From Enterocloster bolteae (lineage in GTDB: Bacteria > Bacillota > Clostridia > Lachnospirales > Lachnospiraceae), in contig JAETNT010000047.1 in assembly GCA_021772025.1 (NCBI GenBank), positions 1-33,207 on the forward strand: a stretch of 33,207 nucleotides of DNA, read 5' to 3'. Positions 24,036 to 31,899 of the stretch are shown piece by piece. Both the position numbers and the translations under genes were made by a program. The stretch's first letter is position 1. The number at the start of each line of letters is the position of its first letter. Below the pieces are notes generated by a model. The model saw only the letters and a list, made by a program, of their open reading frames with translations, was not told the DNA's origin and did not search any database.

Positions 24036-25320
24036 TACAATGAAAGCAGGCCGGATGATTATTATTTCCCTGGACGCAGTAGGAGAGCAGGATCTGGCTT
24101 ATATGAAAGAGATGCCAAACTTCCGCCGCTTTTTTGAGAGAGCCGCTCTGTGCCCTCACGTGGAAAGCGTCTATCCAAGTTTGACTTATCCGGCTCACGC
24201 TGCTATCGTTACCGGGTGTGTACCCAAAACAACCAATATTGTCAACAACCTTCGCTTTCAGCCCTGGAGGAAAAAGCCGGACTGGTTCTGGCAGAGAAGA
24301 TTTATTAAGAGAACCACTATTTATGACGAAGCCGCAAAAAAAGGTATGAAAACAGCTGCCTTTTTGTGGCCGGTTACAGGAAGGGCGAGGATCGCCTGGA
24401 ATCTTCCTGAAATATGGGCAAACCATTTTTGGGAAAACCAGGTTACCGTGTCCTTTGCTAATGGGACTCCTTCCTTTCAACTGGATTTATACCGACGGTT
24501 CGGAAAGATATTAAACGGTGTCCGTCAGCCTAATCTGGATAACTTTGTCCAAGCATGCTTTTTATATTCTGTGAAAAAATACCGGCCGGATTTGACCCTG
24601 GTCCATTTGACAGATGTGGACAGTAATCGTCACGATTATGGTGTGAACAGCCCGGAGGCTATGGAAGCTCTTGGCCGCCATGACCTCCGTCTTGGAGAGC
24701 TGCTTGCTCTGCTTCAAGAAATGGGATGGGAAAAAGATACGGATCTGGTACTTTTGGGCGACCATTACCAGAAGGATACCAATAGAATTGCTTATCCCAA
24801 TTACTATTTGAAAAAGCTTGGCTGGCTGGAGACCGGAAAAAGAGGGATACGCCGGTGGCAGGCCCTTAGCTGGGAGAGCGGTGGTTCCTGCAATATTTAT
24901 GTAAAGGACGAAAAACTTATTCCGGCGGTGAAACGTTTTCTGGAAGGCTGGAAGGCGCGGCCTGATTCCCCTATAGAAGAAATTTTTGATCAGGAAGAAG
25001 CCGCAGCTATAGGAGCGGACCCGAAAGCTGCTTTTGTTTTGGAAGCTAAGGACGGATGGTATTTCCAGAATGGGCTGGAATGTGCCTCTGAGGCAGTAAA
25101 CCGGGAAGAAAATCTGACCCACCATATGGGTAACCATGGTTTCCATCCAAAGAAATCCGGCTATCAGACTTTCTTTGCCGGAGCCGGCCCGGATTTTATA
25201 TCGGGAGCTAGAAAAGATGCTATGAAGCTTATTGATGAAGGCCCCACACTGGCCAAAATTTTAGGTGTGAAGCTTACGGGCTCAGAAGGCCGGGCAGTCC
25301 TTGAATTGCTGGCAGATTGA
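24025..25320 (+). CDS. type I phosphodiesterase/nucleotide pyrophosphatase family protein
   Basis: A 431-aa alkaline-phosphatase-superfamily enzyme. Metal and nucleophile positions: D17 in IISLDAVG, T54 in PSLTYPAHAAIVTG (the nucleophile threonine), HLTDVDSNRHDYG, LLGDHYQ, and MGNHGFHP. This is the NPP pattern for hydrolysing phosphodiesters or pyrophosphates. No signal peptide is evident, so it is probably cytosolic. AAGGAG precedes the ATG inside the end of rarA, so it is coupled with that gene. Confidence 0.88.
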   Translation: MKNSTMKAGRMIIISLDAVGEQDLAYMKEMPNFRRFFERAALCPHVESVYPSLTYPAHAAIVTGCVPKTTNIVNNLRFQPWRKKPDWFWQRRFIKRTTIYDEAAKKGMKTAAFLWPVTGRARIAWNLPEIWANHFWENQVTVSFANGTPSFQLDLYRRFGKILNGVRQPNLDNFVQACFLYSVKKYRPDLTLVHLTDVDSNRHDYGVNSPEAMEALGRHDLRLGELLALLQEMGWEKDTDLVLLGDHYQKDTNRIAYPNYYLKKLGWLETGKRGIRRWQALSWESGGSCNIYVKDEKLIPAVKRFLEGWKARPDSPIEEIFDQEEAAAIGADPKAAFVLEAKDGWYFQNGLECASEAVNREENLTHHMGNHGFHPKKSGYQTFFAGAGPDFISGARKDAMKLIDEGPTLAKILGVKLTGSEGRAVLELLAD

Positions 25321-25336
25321 GAGAAGGAAAAAGTCT

Positions 25337-25365
25337 TTGCAATTTTTTTTAGTTTCATATATAAT
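25337..25365 (+). promoter_or_regulatory. promoter of rho
   Basis: TTGCAA (25337-25342), 17-bp spacer, TATAAT (25360-25365), about 125 bp before the rho start codon. Confidence 0.8.
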
Positions 25366-25382
25366 AAAAAATAGCTAAAGGA

Positions 25383-25406
25383 TGCCGGAGGCTTGCGCCT
25401 CCGGCA
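25383..25406 (+). other. GC-rich hairpin at the 5' end of the rho leader
   Basis: TGCCGGAGGC (25383-25392) pairs perfectly with GCCTCCGGCA (25397-25406) around TTGC. It begins about 10 nt after the expected start of transcription. There is no T run after it, so it is not a simple plus-strand terminator. It may stabilise the mRNA or take part in rho autoregulation, or end transcripts arriving from upstream. Confidence 0.6.
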
Positions 25407-25491
25407 GCACATCCCTAATTCTGAAAGAATCCCCAATACAATGCAAGGTAAACGAATACCCACATAACAAAGAAAGGCAAGGAAACTGTTT

Positions 25492-27018
25492 ATGCGTGAA
25501 AAATTAAATACGCTGCCGTTGGCAGAACTAAAGGAACTGGCAAAGACGCAGGGAATTAAAGGTTCCAGCGGTATGCGAAAGGCCGATTTAGTAGAATTAC
25601 TGTGCCAGATGTCAGAAAAGAAAGCCGAGAAGGCAGGCCCTGCAGAGCGGGGAAACCAGCCGGAACACAGTCAGCAAGGCGAGCATAGCCTTCAGCCGGA
25701 ACGGAGCCAGCAGAGTGAGCGCAGCGTCCAGCCGGAACGGAGCCAGCAGAGTGAGCGCAGCGTCCAGCCGGAACGGAGCCAGCAAAATGAGCGCAGCTAC
25801 CAGCCCCGAATCAGCCGTGCAGGCGCTACTCTTAGCTCCGGAAGTACTAAATTTGACGCTATGTCCCCGGAAGAATTGGCGGAACTGGACAGCGGTATTG
25901 AAGCTAACGGCATCCTGGAGGTGATGCCGGATGGCTTCGGATTTATTCGCTGCGAGAACTTTCTTCCCGGAGAAAATGACGTATATGTAGCTCCTTCTCA
26001 AATCCGCCGCTTTAATATGAAAACCGGCGATATTGTCCGGGGCAACCGCAGGGTAAAAGCCCCTACCGAGAAATTTGCCGCCTTGTTATATATTACCACT
26101 ATTAACGGCTATCCTGCCAGCGTGGCAGAACGCCGTCCTAATTTTGAAAATCTTACCCCGATTTTTCCCAATGAACGCCTTCACATGGAAACGCCCGGAG
26201 AGAAAAATACAGTAGCTATGAGAGTGCTGGATTTGCTGGCTCCCATCGGAAAAGGCCAGCGCGGTATGATTGTATCTCCGCCAAAAGCCGGAAAAACCAC
26301 ACTTTTAAAACAGGTGGCAAAGGCCATTACCACCAACCATTCGGACATGCATTTGATTATCCTTTTAATTGATGAGCGTCCTGAGGAGGTAACGGACATT
26401 AAAGAGGCTATTGTTGGACCGAATGTTGAAGTGATTTATTCTACGTTTGACGAGCTTCCTGATCGCCATAAGAGAGTTTCTGAGATGGTAGTAGAGCGGG
26501 CCAAGCGTCTGGTGGAACACGGACGTGACGTGACGATTTTATTAGACAGCATCACCCGCCTAGCAAGAGCTTATAACCTGGTAGTACCACCCTCCGGGCG
26601 AACTTTATCCGGCGGTTTAGATCCGGCGGCCCTTCATATGCCTAAACGTTTTTTCGGCGCGGCGAGAAATATGAGAGAAGGCGGCAGTCTGACCATCTTG
26701 GCAACGGCGTTAATCGATACCGGAAGCCGTATGGATGACGTTATTTATGAAGAATTTAAAGGCACCGGCAACATGGAACTGGTTCTGGACAGAAAGCTTT
26801 CCGAAAAGAGAATTTTTCCGGCCATTGATATTCTAAAGTCCGGAACCAGAAGAGACGATTTGCTGCTGACCCGGGAAGAAGCAGAGTCCGTAGACATTGT
26901 ACGTAAGGCGACCAACACCTTAAAACCGGAAGAGTCTGTAGAAAAGATTTTGGATCTGTTTGCAAAAACCCGTACTAATCGGGAGTTTGTGGAAATGTCT
27001 AAAAAAATCAGATTTTAA
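25492..27018 (+). CDS. rho: transcription termination factor Rho
   Basis: A hexameric RNA-dependent ATPase that terminates transcription. The 508-aa protein has a Rho N-terminal (SAP-like) domain at about residues 5-40, a low-complexity insertion at about 41-120, an RNA-binding cold-shock/OB domain ([20 protein letters not shown]), and the ATPase core with Walker A PPKAGKTT (about residue 263-270), [12 protein letters not shown] and [13 protein letters not shown]. The insertion contains four 12-residue repeats (residues 56-103) encoded by 36-bp DNA repeats, rich in Q, S, E and R. Many Actinobacteria, Bacteroidota and clostridia have such disordered N-terminal insertions. An AAGGAAA site precedes the start. 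Confidence 0.96.
   Translation: MREKLNTLPLAELKELAKTQGIKGSSGMRKADLVELLCQMSEKKAEKAGPAERGNQPEHSQQGEHSLQPERSQQSERSVQPERSQQSERSVQPERSQQNERSYQPRISRAGATLSSGSTKFDAMSPEELAELDSGIEANGILEVMPDGFGFIRCENFLPGENDVYVAPSQIRRFNMKTGDIVRGNRRVKAPTEKFAALLYITTINGYPASVAERRPNFENLTPIFPNERLHMETPGEKNTVAMRVLDLLAPIGKGQRGMIVSPPKAGKTTLLKQVAKAITTNHSDMHLIILLIDERPEEVTDIKEAIVGPNVEVIYSTFDELPDRHKRVSEMVVERAKRLVEHGRDVTILLDSITRLARAYNLVVPPSGRTLSGGLDPAALHMPKRFFGAARNMREGGSLTILATALIDTGSRMDDVIYEEFKGTGNMELVLDRKLSEKRIFPAIDILKSGTRRDDLLLTREEAESVDIVRKATNTLKPEESVEKILDLFAKTRTNREFVEMSKKIRF
25657..25800 (+). repeat. four 36-bp tandem repeats inside rho
   Basis: Units start at 25657, 25693, 25729 and 25765. Units 2 and 3 are identical; unit 4 differs at a few positions and unit 1 is more diverged. 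Each begins CAGCCGGAAC and encodes [12 protein letters not shown] or a variant. The identity of the middle units points to recent slippage or unequal recombination, so copy number may vary among strains. Confidence 0.9.
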
Positions 27019-27065
27019 CAGCATTCCTTTCCTGGCGCAGCTTCGGGTTTCCGCTGAAAAAATAC

Positions 27066-27094
27066 TTGCAATCCTAGATTTTCTATGATATACT
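27066..27094 (+). promoter_or_regulatory. promoter of rpmE
   Basis: TTGCAA (27066-27071), 17-bp spacer, TATACT (27089-27094). It gives a leader of about 85 nt. Confidence 0.7.
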
Positions 27095-27130
27095 TACTGG
27101 GCTGTGCATATAGCATAAAGTGTAATAAAA

Positions 27131-27163
27131 TGCGGCAACGCGTTTTTGCGGTCGGAAACCGCA
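27131..27163 (+). promoter_or_regulatory. candidate L31 leader structure
   Basis: TGCGGT (27147-27152) pairs with ACCGCA (27158-27163) around CGGAA. A second TGCGG at 27131-27135 could pair with the same CCGCA, so two exclusive hairpins are possible. It sits just before the rpmE ribosome binding site. Autoregulatory L31 leaders are known in several bacterial groups; whether this is one is not shown. Confidence 0.4.
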
Positions 27164-27188
27164 CAATAAGAATAGAGAGGTGAAAATC

Positions 27189-27398
27189 ATGAAAGAGGGA
27201 ATCCATCCAGCCTATTATCAGGCAAAGGTAGTTTGCAACTGTGGCAATGAATTTGTAACTGGTTCTACCAAAAAGGACATTCACGTTGAGGTTTGTTCTA
27301 AATGCCATTCATTCTATACAGGTCAGCAGAAAGCTGCCGCTGCTCGTGGACGTATTGATAAGTTCAATCGTAAGTACGGCGTTAACGCTGGCAAATAA
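27189..27398 (+). CDS. rpmE: 50S ribosomal protein L31, zinc-binding form
   Basis: A 69-aa ribosomal protein of the large subunit. The zinc ribbon cysteines C16, C18, C36 and C39 are all present (CNC and CSKC), so it is the zinc-containing C+ form. The C-terminal [11 protein letters not shown] fits the family. I use the ATG at 27189 with GAGAGGTG upstream; a GTG at 27180 is in frame but overlaps the binding site. It lies between rho and DUF1385, a clostridial arrangement, and ends at a strong terminator. Confidence 0.95.
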   Translation: MKEGIHPAYYQAKVVCNCGNEFVTGSTKKDIHVEVCSKCHSFYTGQQKAAAARGRIDKFNRKYGVNAGK

Positions 27399-27410
27399 GT
27401 TTGAGCACAT

Positions 27411-27451
27411 AGGGTTGAGCTTAGTGGAGACACTTGCTCAGCCCTTATTTT
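27411..27451 (+). terminator. intrinsic terminator after rpmE
   Basis: AGGGTTGAGC (27411-27420) pairs with GCTCAGCCCT (27436-27445), one G-T wobble, with an inner AGTG/CACT stem, followed by TATTTTTA. It ends only 28 bp before the DUF1385 start codon, so the downstream operon depends on read-through or on a promoter I do not see. Confidence 0.85.
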
Positions 27452-27478
27452 TACTTGTTGAGCAAGGAGGAGTTTTAC

Positions 27479-28420
27479 TTGAAATATTCTGGTATTGGCG
27501 GCCAGGCGGTCATTGAGGGAATTATGATGAAAAACCGGAATGAATATGCGACCGCAGTCCGCAAACCGGACGGGACTATTGAGGTAAAGAAAGATACCTA
27601 TGTAAGCCTGACAGAAAAATACAGGATTTTGTCCCTTCCCTTTATCCGCGGTGTGTTTAACTTTGCGGATTCCATGATTTTGGGAATGAGGACCCTTACC
27701 TGGTCGGCCAGTTTTTTTGAGGATGATGAAGGCAGTGAGCCAGGCAGGTTTGAGCTGCTTTTGGATCGAATTTTTGGAGAAAAATTAGAAAAGGTACTGA
27801 TGGCCTTTGTTATGGTATTTTCTATGGTAATGGCTGTGGGGATTTTTATGGTTCTGCCTATGTTTTTATCGAATATCTTTCGAAAAGTTGTTTCGTCCGA
27901 CACCGTGATGGCAGTGGCGGAAGGTATAATCCGGATCCTGATTTTTATTGCATATATTAAGCTGATTTCCAACATGGAGGACATAAAACGAACCTTTATG
28001 TACCATGGGGCAGAGCATAAATGTATCAACTGCGTGGAGCACGGACTGCCCCTGACGGTAGAGAATGTGCGAAAAAGCTCTAAAGAGCATAAGCGCTGCG
28101 GCACCAGCTTTCTCCTCATTGTCATGGTTATCAGCATTCTGTTCTTTATGGTAATCCGGGTAGAGAATGTATGGATGCGGGCAGCGAGCCGTATTGTGCT
28201 GATCCCGGTGATTGCAGGAGTTTCTTATGAATTTTTGCGGCTGGCAGGCCGGAGCAATTCCTGTGTAGTCAATGCCCTTAGCCGTCCCGGCATGTGGATG
28301 CAGGCCCTTACCACTACGGAGCCGGATGACTCTATGATCGAGGTGGCAATTGCCGCTGTGGAAAAGGTATTTGACTGGAAAACTTATTTAAGAGAGAATT
28401 TTCCGGAGACTCGGTTATGA
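27479..28420 (+). CDS. DUF1385 membrane protein (YqhQ family)
   Basis: A 313-aa integral membrane protein of the DUF1385/YqhQ family. It opens with KYSGIGGQAVIEGIMMKN, the family signature, has hydrophobic segments around residues 95-140 and 195-245, and a conserved MYHGAEHKCINCVEHGLPLT segment between them that could bind metal through its H and C residues. Function is not established. The start is a TTG at 27479 with a perfect AAGGAGG (27464-27470) 8 bp away; the next ATG is inside the signature. It is followed by prmC with a 4-bp overlap, as in many clostridia. Confidence 0.87.
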   Translation: MKYSGIGGQAVIEGIMMKNRNEYATAVRKPDGTIEVKKDTYVSLTEKYRILSLPFIRGVFNFADSMILGMRTLTWSASFFEDDEGSEPGRFELLLDRIFGEKLEKVLMAFVMVFSMVMAVGIFMVLPMFLSNIFRKVVSSDTVMAVAEGIIRILIFIAYIKLISNMEDIKRTFMYHGAEHKCINCVEHGLPLTVENVRKSSKEHKRCGTSFLLIVMVISILFFMVIRVENVWMRAASRIVLIPVIAGVSYEFLRLAGRSNSCVVNALSRPGMWMQALTTTEPDDSMIEVAIAAVEKVFDWKTYLRENFPETRL

Positions 28421-29295
28421 CATTAGGAAGACTGTTGCAATCCGGAGAGGATATGCTTGCCCAAAGCGGTATTTTAGAAGCAGAGCTGGATGCCAGATAC
28501 CTGCTGCTTCACGTCACTGGCATTAGCCCGGCCATGTTTCTCATCAAGAAAAGTGATGAGGCAGACGATGAAACGAAAGAAAGATTTGAAGAGCTGATTA
28601 AACGCCGGGCCAGCCGGATTCCATTGCAGCATATTCTGGGAACTCAGGAGTTTATGGGGATGGAATTTGCAGTCAGCCCGGATGTGCTGATCCCCAGGCA
28701 GGATACGGAAACTCTGGTGGAGCGGGTACTTTATGATCGGAAGAGGATACAAAACAGTCCGTCGCTTTTGGACATGTGCACGGGTTCTGGCTGCATTGCC
28801 TTAAGCCTGGCAGTTTTGGGAGATTTCAAGCAAGTGGTCGCTACAGACATCTCTTCTAAAGCCCTGATAATAGCAGAGAAAAATGCCAAGCGGCTGCTCC
28901 GCCAGGATTGGAATGGCCGGTTTTGTCTGATTCAAAGCGACCTGTATGAGAAAATTCCTGCGGCCATGAAGTTTGACATGATTGTTTCCAATCCGCCGTA
29001 TATCCCAAGCCGGGTTATCCAAGGGCTGGAGCCGGAGGTACGGGATCACGAGCCTTGGCTGGCTTTGGACGGATCCGCAGATGGTTTGAACTTTTACCGG
29101 AGGCTGGCAGCGGAAAGCGGGGCATATTTAAAACCGGGCGGACGTATCTATCTGGAAATTGGATATGACCAGGGCTCGGCGGTCAGAGATCTTTTGAAGG
29201 CGGCCGGCTTTATCAACGTAGAAATTATTAAAGATATTCCCGGTCACGACCGGGTAGTAGCGGCAAGACGGCCGCAGGAGGGCACTCATGTTTGA
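28417..29295 (+). CDS. prmC: peptide chain release factor N5-glutamine methyltransferase
   Basis: Methylates the glutamine of the GGQ motif in release factors RF1 and RF2. The 292-aa protein has an N-terminal helical domain (about residues 1-80), the [11 protein letters not shown] linker, the SAM-binding [15 protein letters not shown], and the catalytic NPPYIP. It overlaps DUF1385 by 4 bp (ATGA) and prfA, whose product is its substrate, by 8 bp. Confidence 0.95.
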   Translation: MTLGRLLQSGEDMLAQSGILEAELDARYLLLHVTGISPAMFLIKKSDEADDETKERFEELIKRRASRIPLQHILGTQEFMGMEFAVSPDVLIPRQDTETLVERVLYDRKRIQNSPSLLDMCTGSGCIALSLAVLGDFKQVVATDISSKALIIAEKNAKRLLRQDWNGRFCLIQSDLYEKIPAAMKFDMIVSNPPYIPSRVIQGLEPEVRDHEPWLALDGSADGLNFYRRLAAESGAYLKPGGRIYLEIGYDQGSAVRDLLKAAGFINVEIIKDIPGHDRVVAARRPQEGTHV

Positions 29296-30364
29296 TAAAT
29301 TAGATGATATTCTCATTCATTATGAGGAACTGATGCTGGAATTAAGCAGTCCGGATGTGACAGCGGATGCCAAAAAGCTGCAGAAACTGATGAAGGAGCA
29401 GGCAGATTTAACTCCTATCGTAGAGGCTTATAAAGAGTACAAACAGGCCAAAAAAGCTATTGAGGACAGCCTTGCCATGCTGGAAGAAGAGTCTGACGAG
29501 GAAATGAGGGAACTTGCCAAGATGGAGCTTTCCGACTCCAAGAAAAAAGTGGAAGAGCTGGAGCAGACCATCAAGATCCTGCTGCTTCCCAAAGACCCTA
29601 ATGATGAAAAAAATATTGTTTTGGAGATCCGGGCCGGCGCCGGCGGCGATGAGGCTGCTTTGTTTGCAGCCGAGCTGTACCGTATGTACGTTAACTACGC
29701 TGAGAGCCAGCACTGGAAGATCGAACTGGTCAGCGTTAATGAAAACGGCATCGGCGGGTTTAAAGAGGTCCAGGCTATGATCAATGGCAGGGGCGCATAT
29801 TCCAAATTTAAATATGAGTCCGGCGTTCATCGGGTACAGCGTGTGCCGGAGACTGAATCCGGCGGCCGAATTCATACCTCCACCGCAACCGTTGCAGTAA
29901 TGCCGGAGGCAGAGGATTTTGACATAGTGATTGAGGATAAGGACATTCGCATTGATGTTATGAGGGCATCCGGAAACGGCGGCCAGTGCGTCAATACTAC
30001 CGATTCCGCCGTACGCTTAACCCATATACCGACAGGCATTGTGATTTACAGCCAAACCGAAAAATCTCAGCTTCAGAACAAAGAGAAGGCCTTCCGGCTG
30101 CTGCGCTCCAAGTTGTATGATTTAGAGATGGAACGCCGCCAAAATGAGGAGGCCGATGCCCGCCGCAGCCAGATCGGCACGGGAGATCGCTCCGAGAAGA
30201 TCCGTACCTACAACTTCCCCCAGGGAAGAGTTACAGATCATAGGATTAAACTGACGCTGTACAAAATTGACAATGTGATGAACGGCGATCTCCAGGAGCT
30301 ATTGGATGCGCTGATTACAGCCGACCAGGCGGCAAAGCTGAGCCGGTTGAATGAGACGGCCTAG
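29288..30364 (+). CDS. prfA: peptide chain release factor 1
   Basis: Recognises UAA and UAG stop codons and triggers peptide release. The 358-aa length is standard. The GGQ motif is at residues 231-233 ([10 protein letters not shown]), after the [20 protein letters not shown] segment. The C-terminus ends in [15 protein letters not shown]. The last 51 bp (30314-30364) correspond to a second, diverged prfA tail at 32858-32908, which suggests that this 3' end is an integration site. A terminator follows at 30427. Confidence 0.96.
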   Translation: MFDKLDDILIHYEELMLELSSPDVTADAKKLQKLMKEQADLTPIVEAYKEYKQAKKAIEDSLAMLEEESDEEMRELAKMELSDSKKKVEELEQTIKILLLPKDPNDEKNIVLEIRAGAGGDEAALFAAELYRMYVNYAESQHWKIELVSVNENGIGGFKEVQAMINGRGAYSKFKYESGVHRVQRVPETESGGRIHTSTATVAVMPEAEDFDIVIEDKDIRIDVMRASGNGGQCVNTTDSAVRLTHIPTGIVIYSQTEKSQLQNKEKAFRLLRSKLYDLEMERRQNEEADARRSQIGTGDRSEKIRTYNFPQGRVTDHRIKLTLYKIDNVMNGDLQELLDALITADQAAKLSRLNETA

Positions 30365-30426
30365 AATCCTTGATTTTATGTGGATTTCTGAGATTTAGGG
30401 GCCTGACAGAAATGAATAAATGGATG

Positions 30427-30468
30427 AAAAATCGGCTTGTTTTTTTAGGAAAATGAGCCGTTTTTTCT
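30427..30468 (+). terminator. intrinsic terminator after prfA
   Basis: CGGCT (30433-30437) pairs with AGCCG (30456-30460), extended by flanking A and T runs and by an inner TTTT/AAAA pairing, followed by TTTTTTCTTTTT. It closes the prfA operon 63 bp after the stop. Confidence 0.75.
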
Positions 30469-30568
30469 TTTTGCCCGGTTATAGCTCATCTCACAGCACG
30501 GATTTACCCCTATAGATGTATGTATAGCCAGTGTTTGATGGGTTTTGGTTATAATGTGAAAATTGGAA

Positions 30569-30605
30569 AACATATGTTGGAAATATCAGGGGTATTGATA
30601 TTTCC
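30569..30605. other. palindrome and hairpin in the region upstream of the orphan gene
   Basis: AACATATGTT (30569-30578) is a perfect 10-bp palindrome. Directly after it GGAAATATCA (30579-30588) pairs perfectly with TGATATTTCC (30596-30605) around GGGGTAT. The loop resembles the GAGGTATT core of the repeats at 1-116, and TATAATGTGAA (30550-30560) recalls their left arm, but the rest is not conserved. Confidence 0.55.
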
Positions 30606-30652
30606 CATTTTTATATTAATGGATTATAGAATCAGCAATTTCTTTAATATAT

Positions 30653-30681
30653 TTGAATCCGAAAATAAACGGTGATATAAT
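30653..30681 (+). promoter_or_regulatory. promoter of the AT-rich orphan gene
   Basis: TTGAAT (30653-30658), 17-bp spacer, TATAAT (30676-30681), 57 bp before the start codon at 30738. Near-consensus, so the gene is likely expressed. Confidence 0.75.
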
Positions 30682-30737
30682 CAGAGAGGTAATAGAAATT
30701 TGTAGAGACAATCAATTGTAAGAAGGATGATGTTTAA

Positions 30738-31745
30738 ATGATTCTTATTCGCGGAATAAAAGGCGAGTCATATGCTCGAAAAATAGAAAAAGGAGTTGTT
30801 GATTGTAGGGATATTTTGTCAGCATTATTACATCCACCAGTAACGGGTTACGAATATTCAAATTATTATGAAATGAATCTGGTTAAAGCATTAACATTTT
30901 TTACAAATGAAGATAGGGAAAATCTCCATAACCCTAAATTTTTACATTCTATATTGATTGATTACTATATTCCATATATTTATATAACATATTTTCATAT
31001 TTTAAATGATCGTTCTTTAGAATGGCTAAATAAATTTGATGATGATTACCAGTTTATTGCATTGAATGTTAAAATTGATAGAATTACGCAGACTGTAATA
31101 GGTAATGAATTTTTTGGTGCTAAAATGTCCTATGTGGATAGTATCAGCCAGCTCACTCAAGACGGCACTAGTGGTTTCTATGCGGCATGTATGTGCTCGT
31201 TAGAAAATTTATTTGCAAATAAAAGCGATATGATGCCGTCACTTCAAATTTACAATACATTATCATTTCCTCTTTTATGTAGAGAACAAAATGAAAAGTT
31301 TACAGATCTAGAAAATGAATTTAGAATAATAGCATATGATTGCCCTAGAATACAAAATGGAATAATGCAACAAAAACCTAGAGAGGCAACGATTTTAGGA
31401 AAAACTGGCATGGAATATAAAGGTGTGTTGAATGCGGGGATAGATTCTATTTTTAAAAGTAATCTTCATGTATTGAGTAATCCAGATAAGTTATTAAGTG
31501 ATATTCTTGTTGAAGAGCAAGGGATGATTACTTTAGACAGTCAATTTAAATCTATTAATATTTGTGATATTTCTGATGATTATAAGTATTTAGGAGGAAA
31601 AACGAATTGTGCAAATTATATCAAAAAAATGATTAAATGCAAGCCTAAAGATATTTATGTAAATAGAACTGTACTTAAAAAGTATAAAATGAGCGATATT
31701 CCTGATGCTATATTTATGCCAGGTTATCAAAAAGTGGAATACTAA
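30738..31745 (+). CDS. AT-rich orphan protein, function unknown
   Basis: A 335-aa protein I do not recognise. There is no signal peptide; the hydrophobic stretch IDYYIPYIYITYFHIL (about residues 73-88) is aromatic-rich and probably buried rather than transmembrane. A segment LLCREQNEKFTDLENEFRII (about 183-202) faintly recalls the end of DUF2971-type proteins, but I would not assign it. The C-terminus is rich in K and ends CKPKDIYVNRTVLKKYKMSD. The gene is clearly more AT-rich than the housekeeping genes around it and uses many AT-ending codons, which suggests acquisition from elsewhere. It has its own promoter and an AAGGATG site. The RelA-like gene lies 147 bp downstream on the same strand. 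Confidence 0.7.
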   Translation: MILIRGIKGESYARKIEKGVVDCRDILSALLHPPVTGYEYSNYYEMNLVKALTFFTNEDRENLHNPKFLHSILIDYYIPYIYITYFHILNDRSLEWLNKFDDDYQFIALNVKIDRITQTVIGNEFFGAKMSYVDSISQLTQDGTSGFYAACMCSLENLFANKSDMMPSLQIYNTLSFPLLCREQNEKFTDLENEFRIIAYDCPRIQNGIMQQKPREATILGKTGMEYKGVLNAGIDSIFKSNLHVLSNPDKLLSDILVEEQGMITLDSQFKSINICDISDDYKYLGGKTNCANYIKKMIKCKPKDIYVNRTVLKKYKMSDIPDAIFMPGYQKVEY

Positions 31746-31899
31746 ATACACGCAATCTGATAAACTCCCGTGTGTAGAGCGTATTATTTGCCGTGACAAT
31801 GACGAGTTTCTTTGGGTAATCAATTTAAGCGAGGATGCGATTTGTTGGGGACAAATGGAAAATTTAAGAATATTTATGCAGCAGGAGGAAGTGTGTTAG
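31746..31899 (+). pseudogene. 3' fragment of a disrupted gene (reading frame of 31705-31899)
   Basis: Right after the orphan gene the base composition returns to that of the flanks, and a different frame reads KLPCVERIICRDNDEFLWVI and then ENLRIFMQQEEVC to a TAG at 31897-31899. This has the look of the C-terminal end of a protein: its stop overlaps the start region of the next gene and the segment carries that gene's AGGAGG site. There is no credible start codon or binding site for it inside the AT-rich gene. I infer that its 5' part was lost when the AT-rich gene arrived. Confidence 0.4.

Noticed and set aside
25383..25406. Intrinsic terminator of the phosphodiesterase gene
   Set aside because: It has no T run after it and lies downstream of the rho promoter, so it belongs to the rho leader, though it could still stop upstream transcripts with Rho.
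30738..31899. Programmed frameshift joining the orphan gene to the downstream frame
   Set aside because: The base composition changes at the stop of the orphan gene and there is no slippery site with a following structure that I can see; a gene fragment is simpler.
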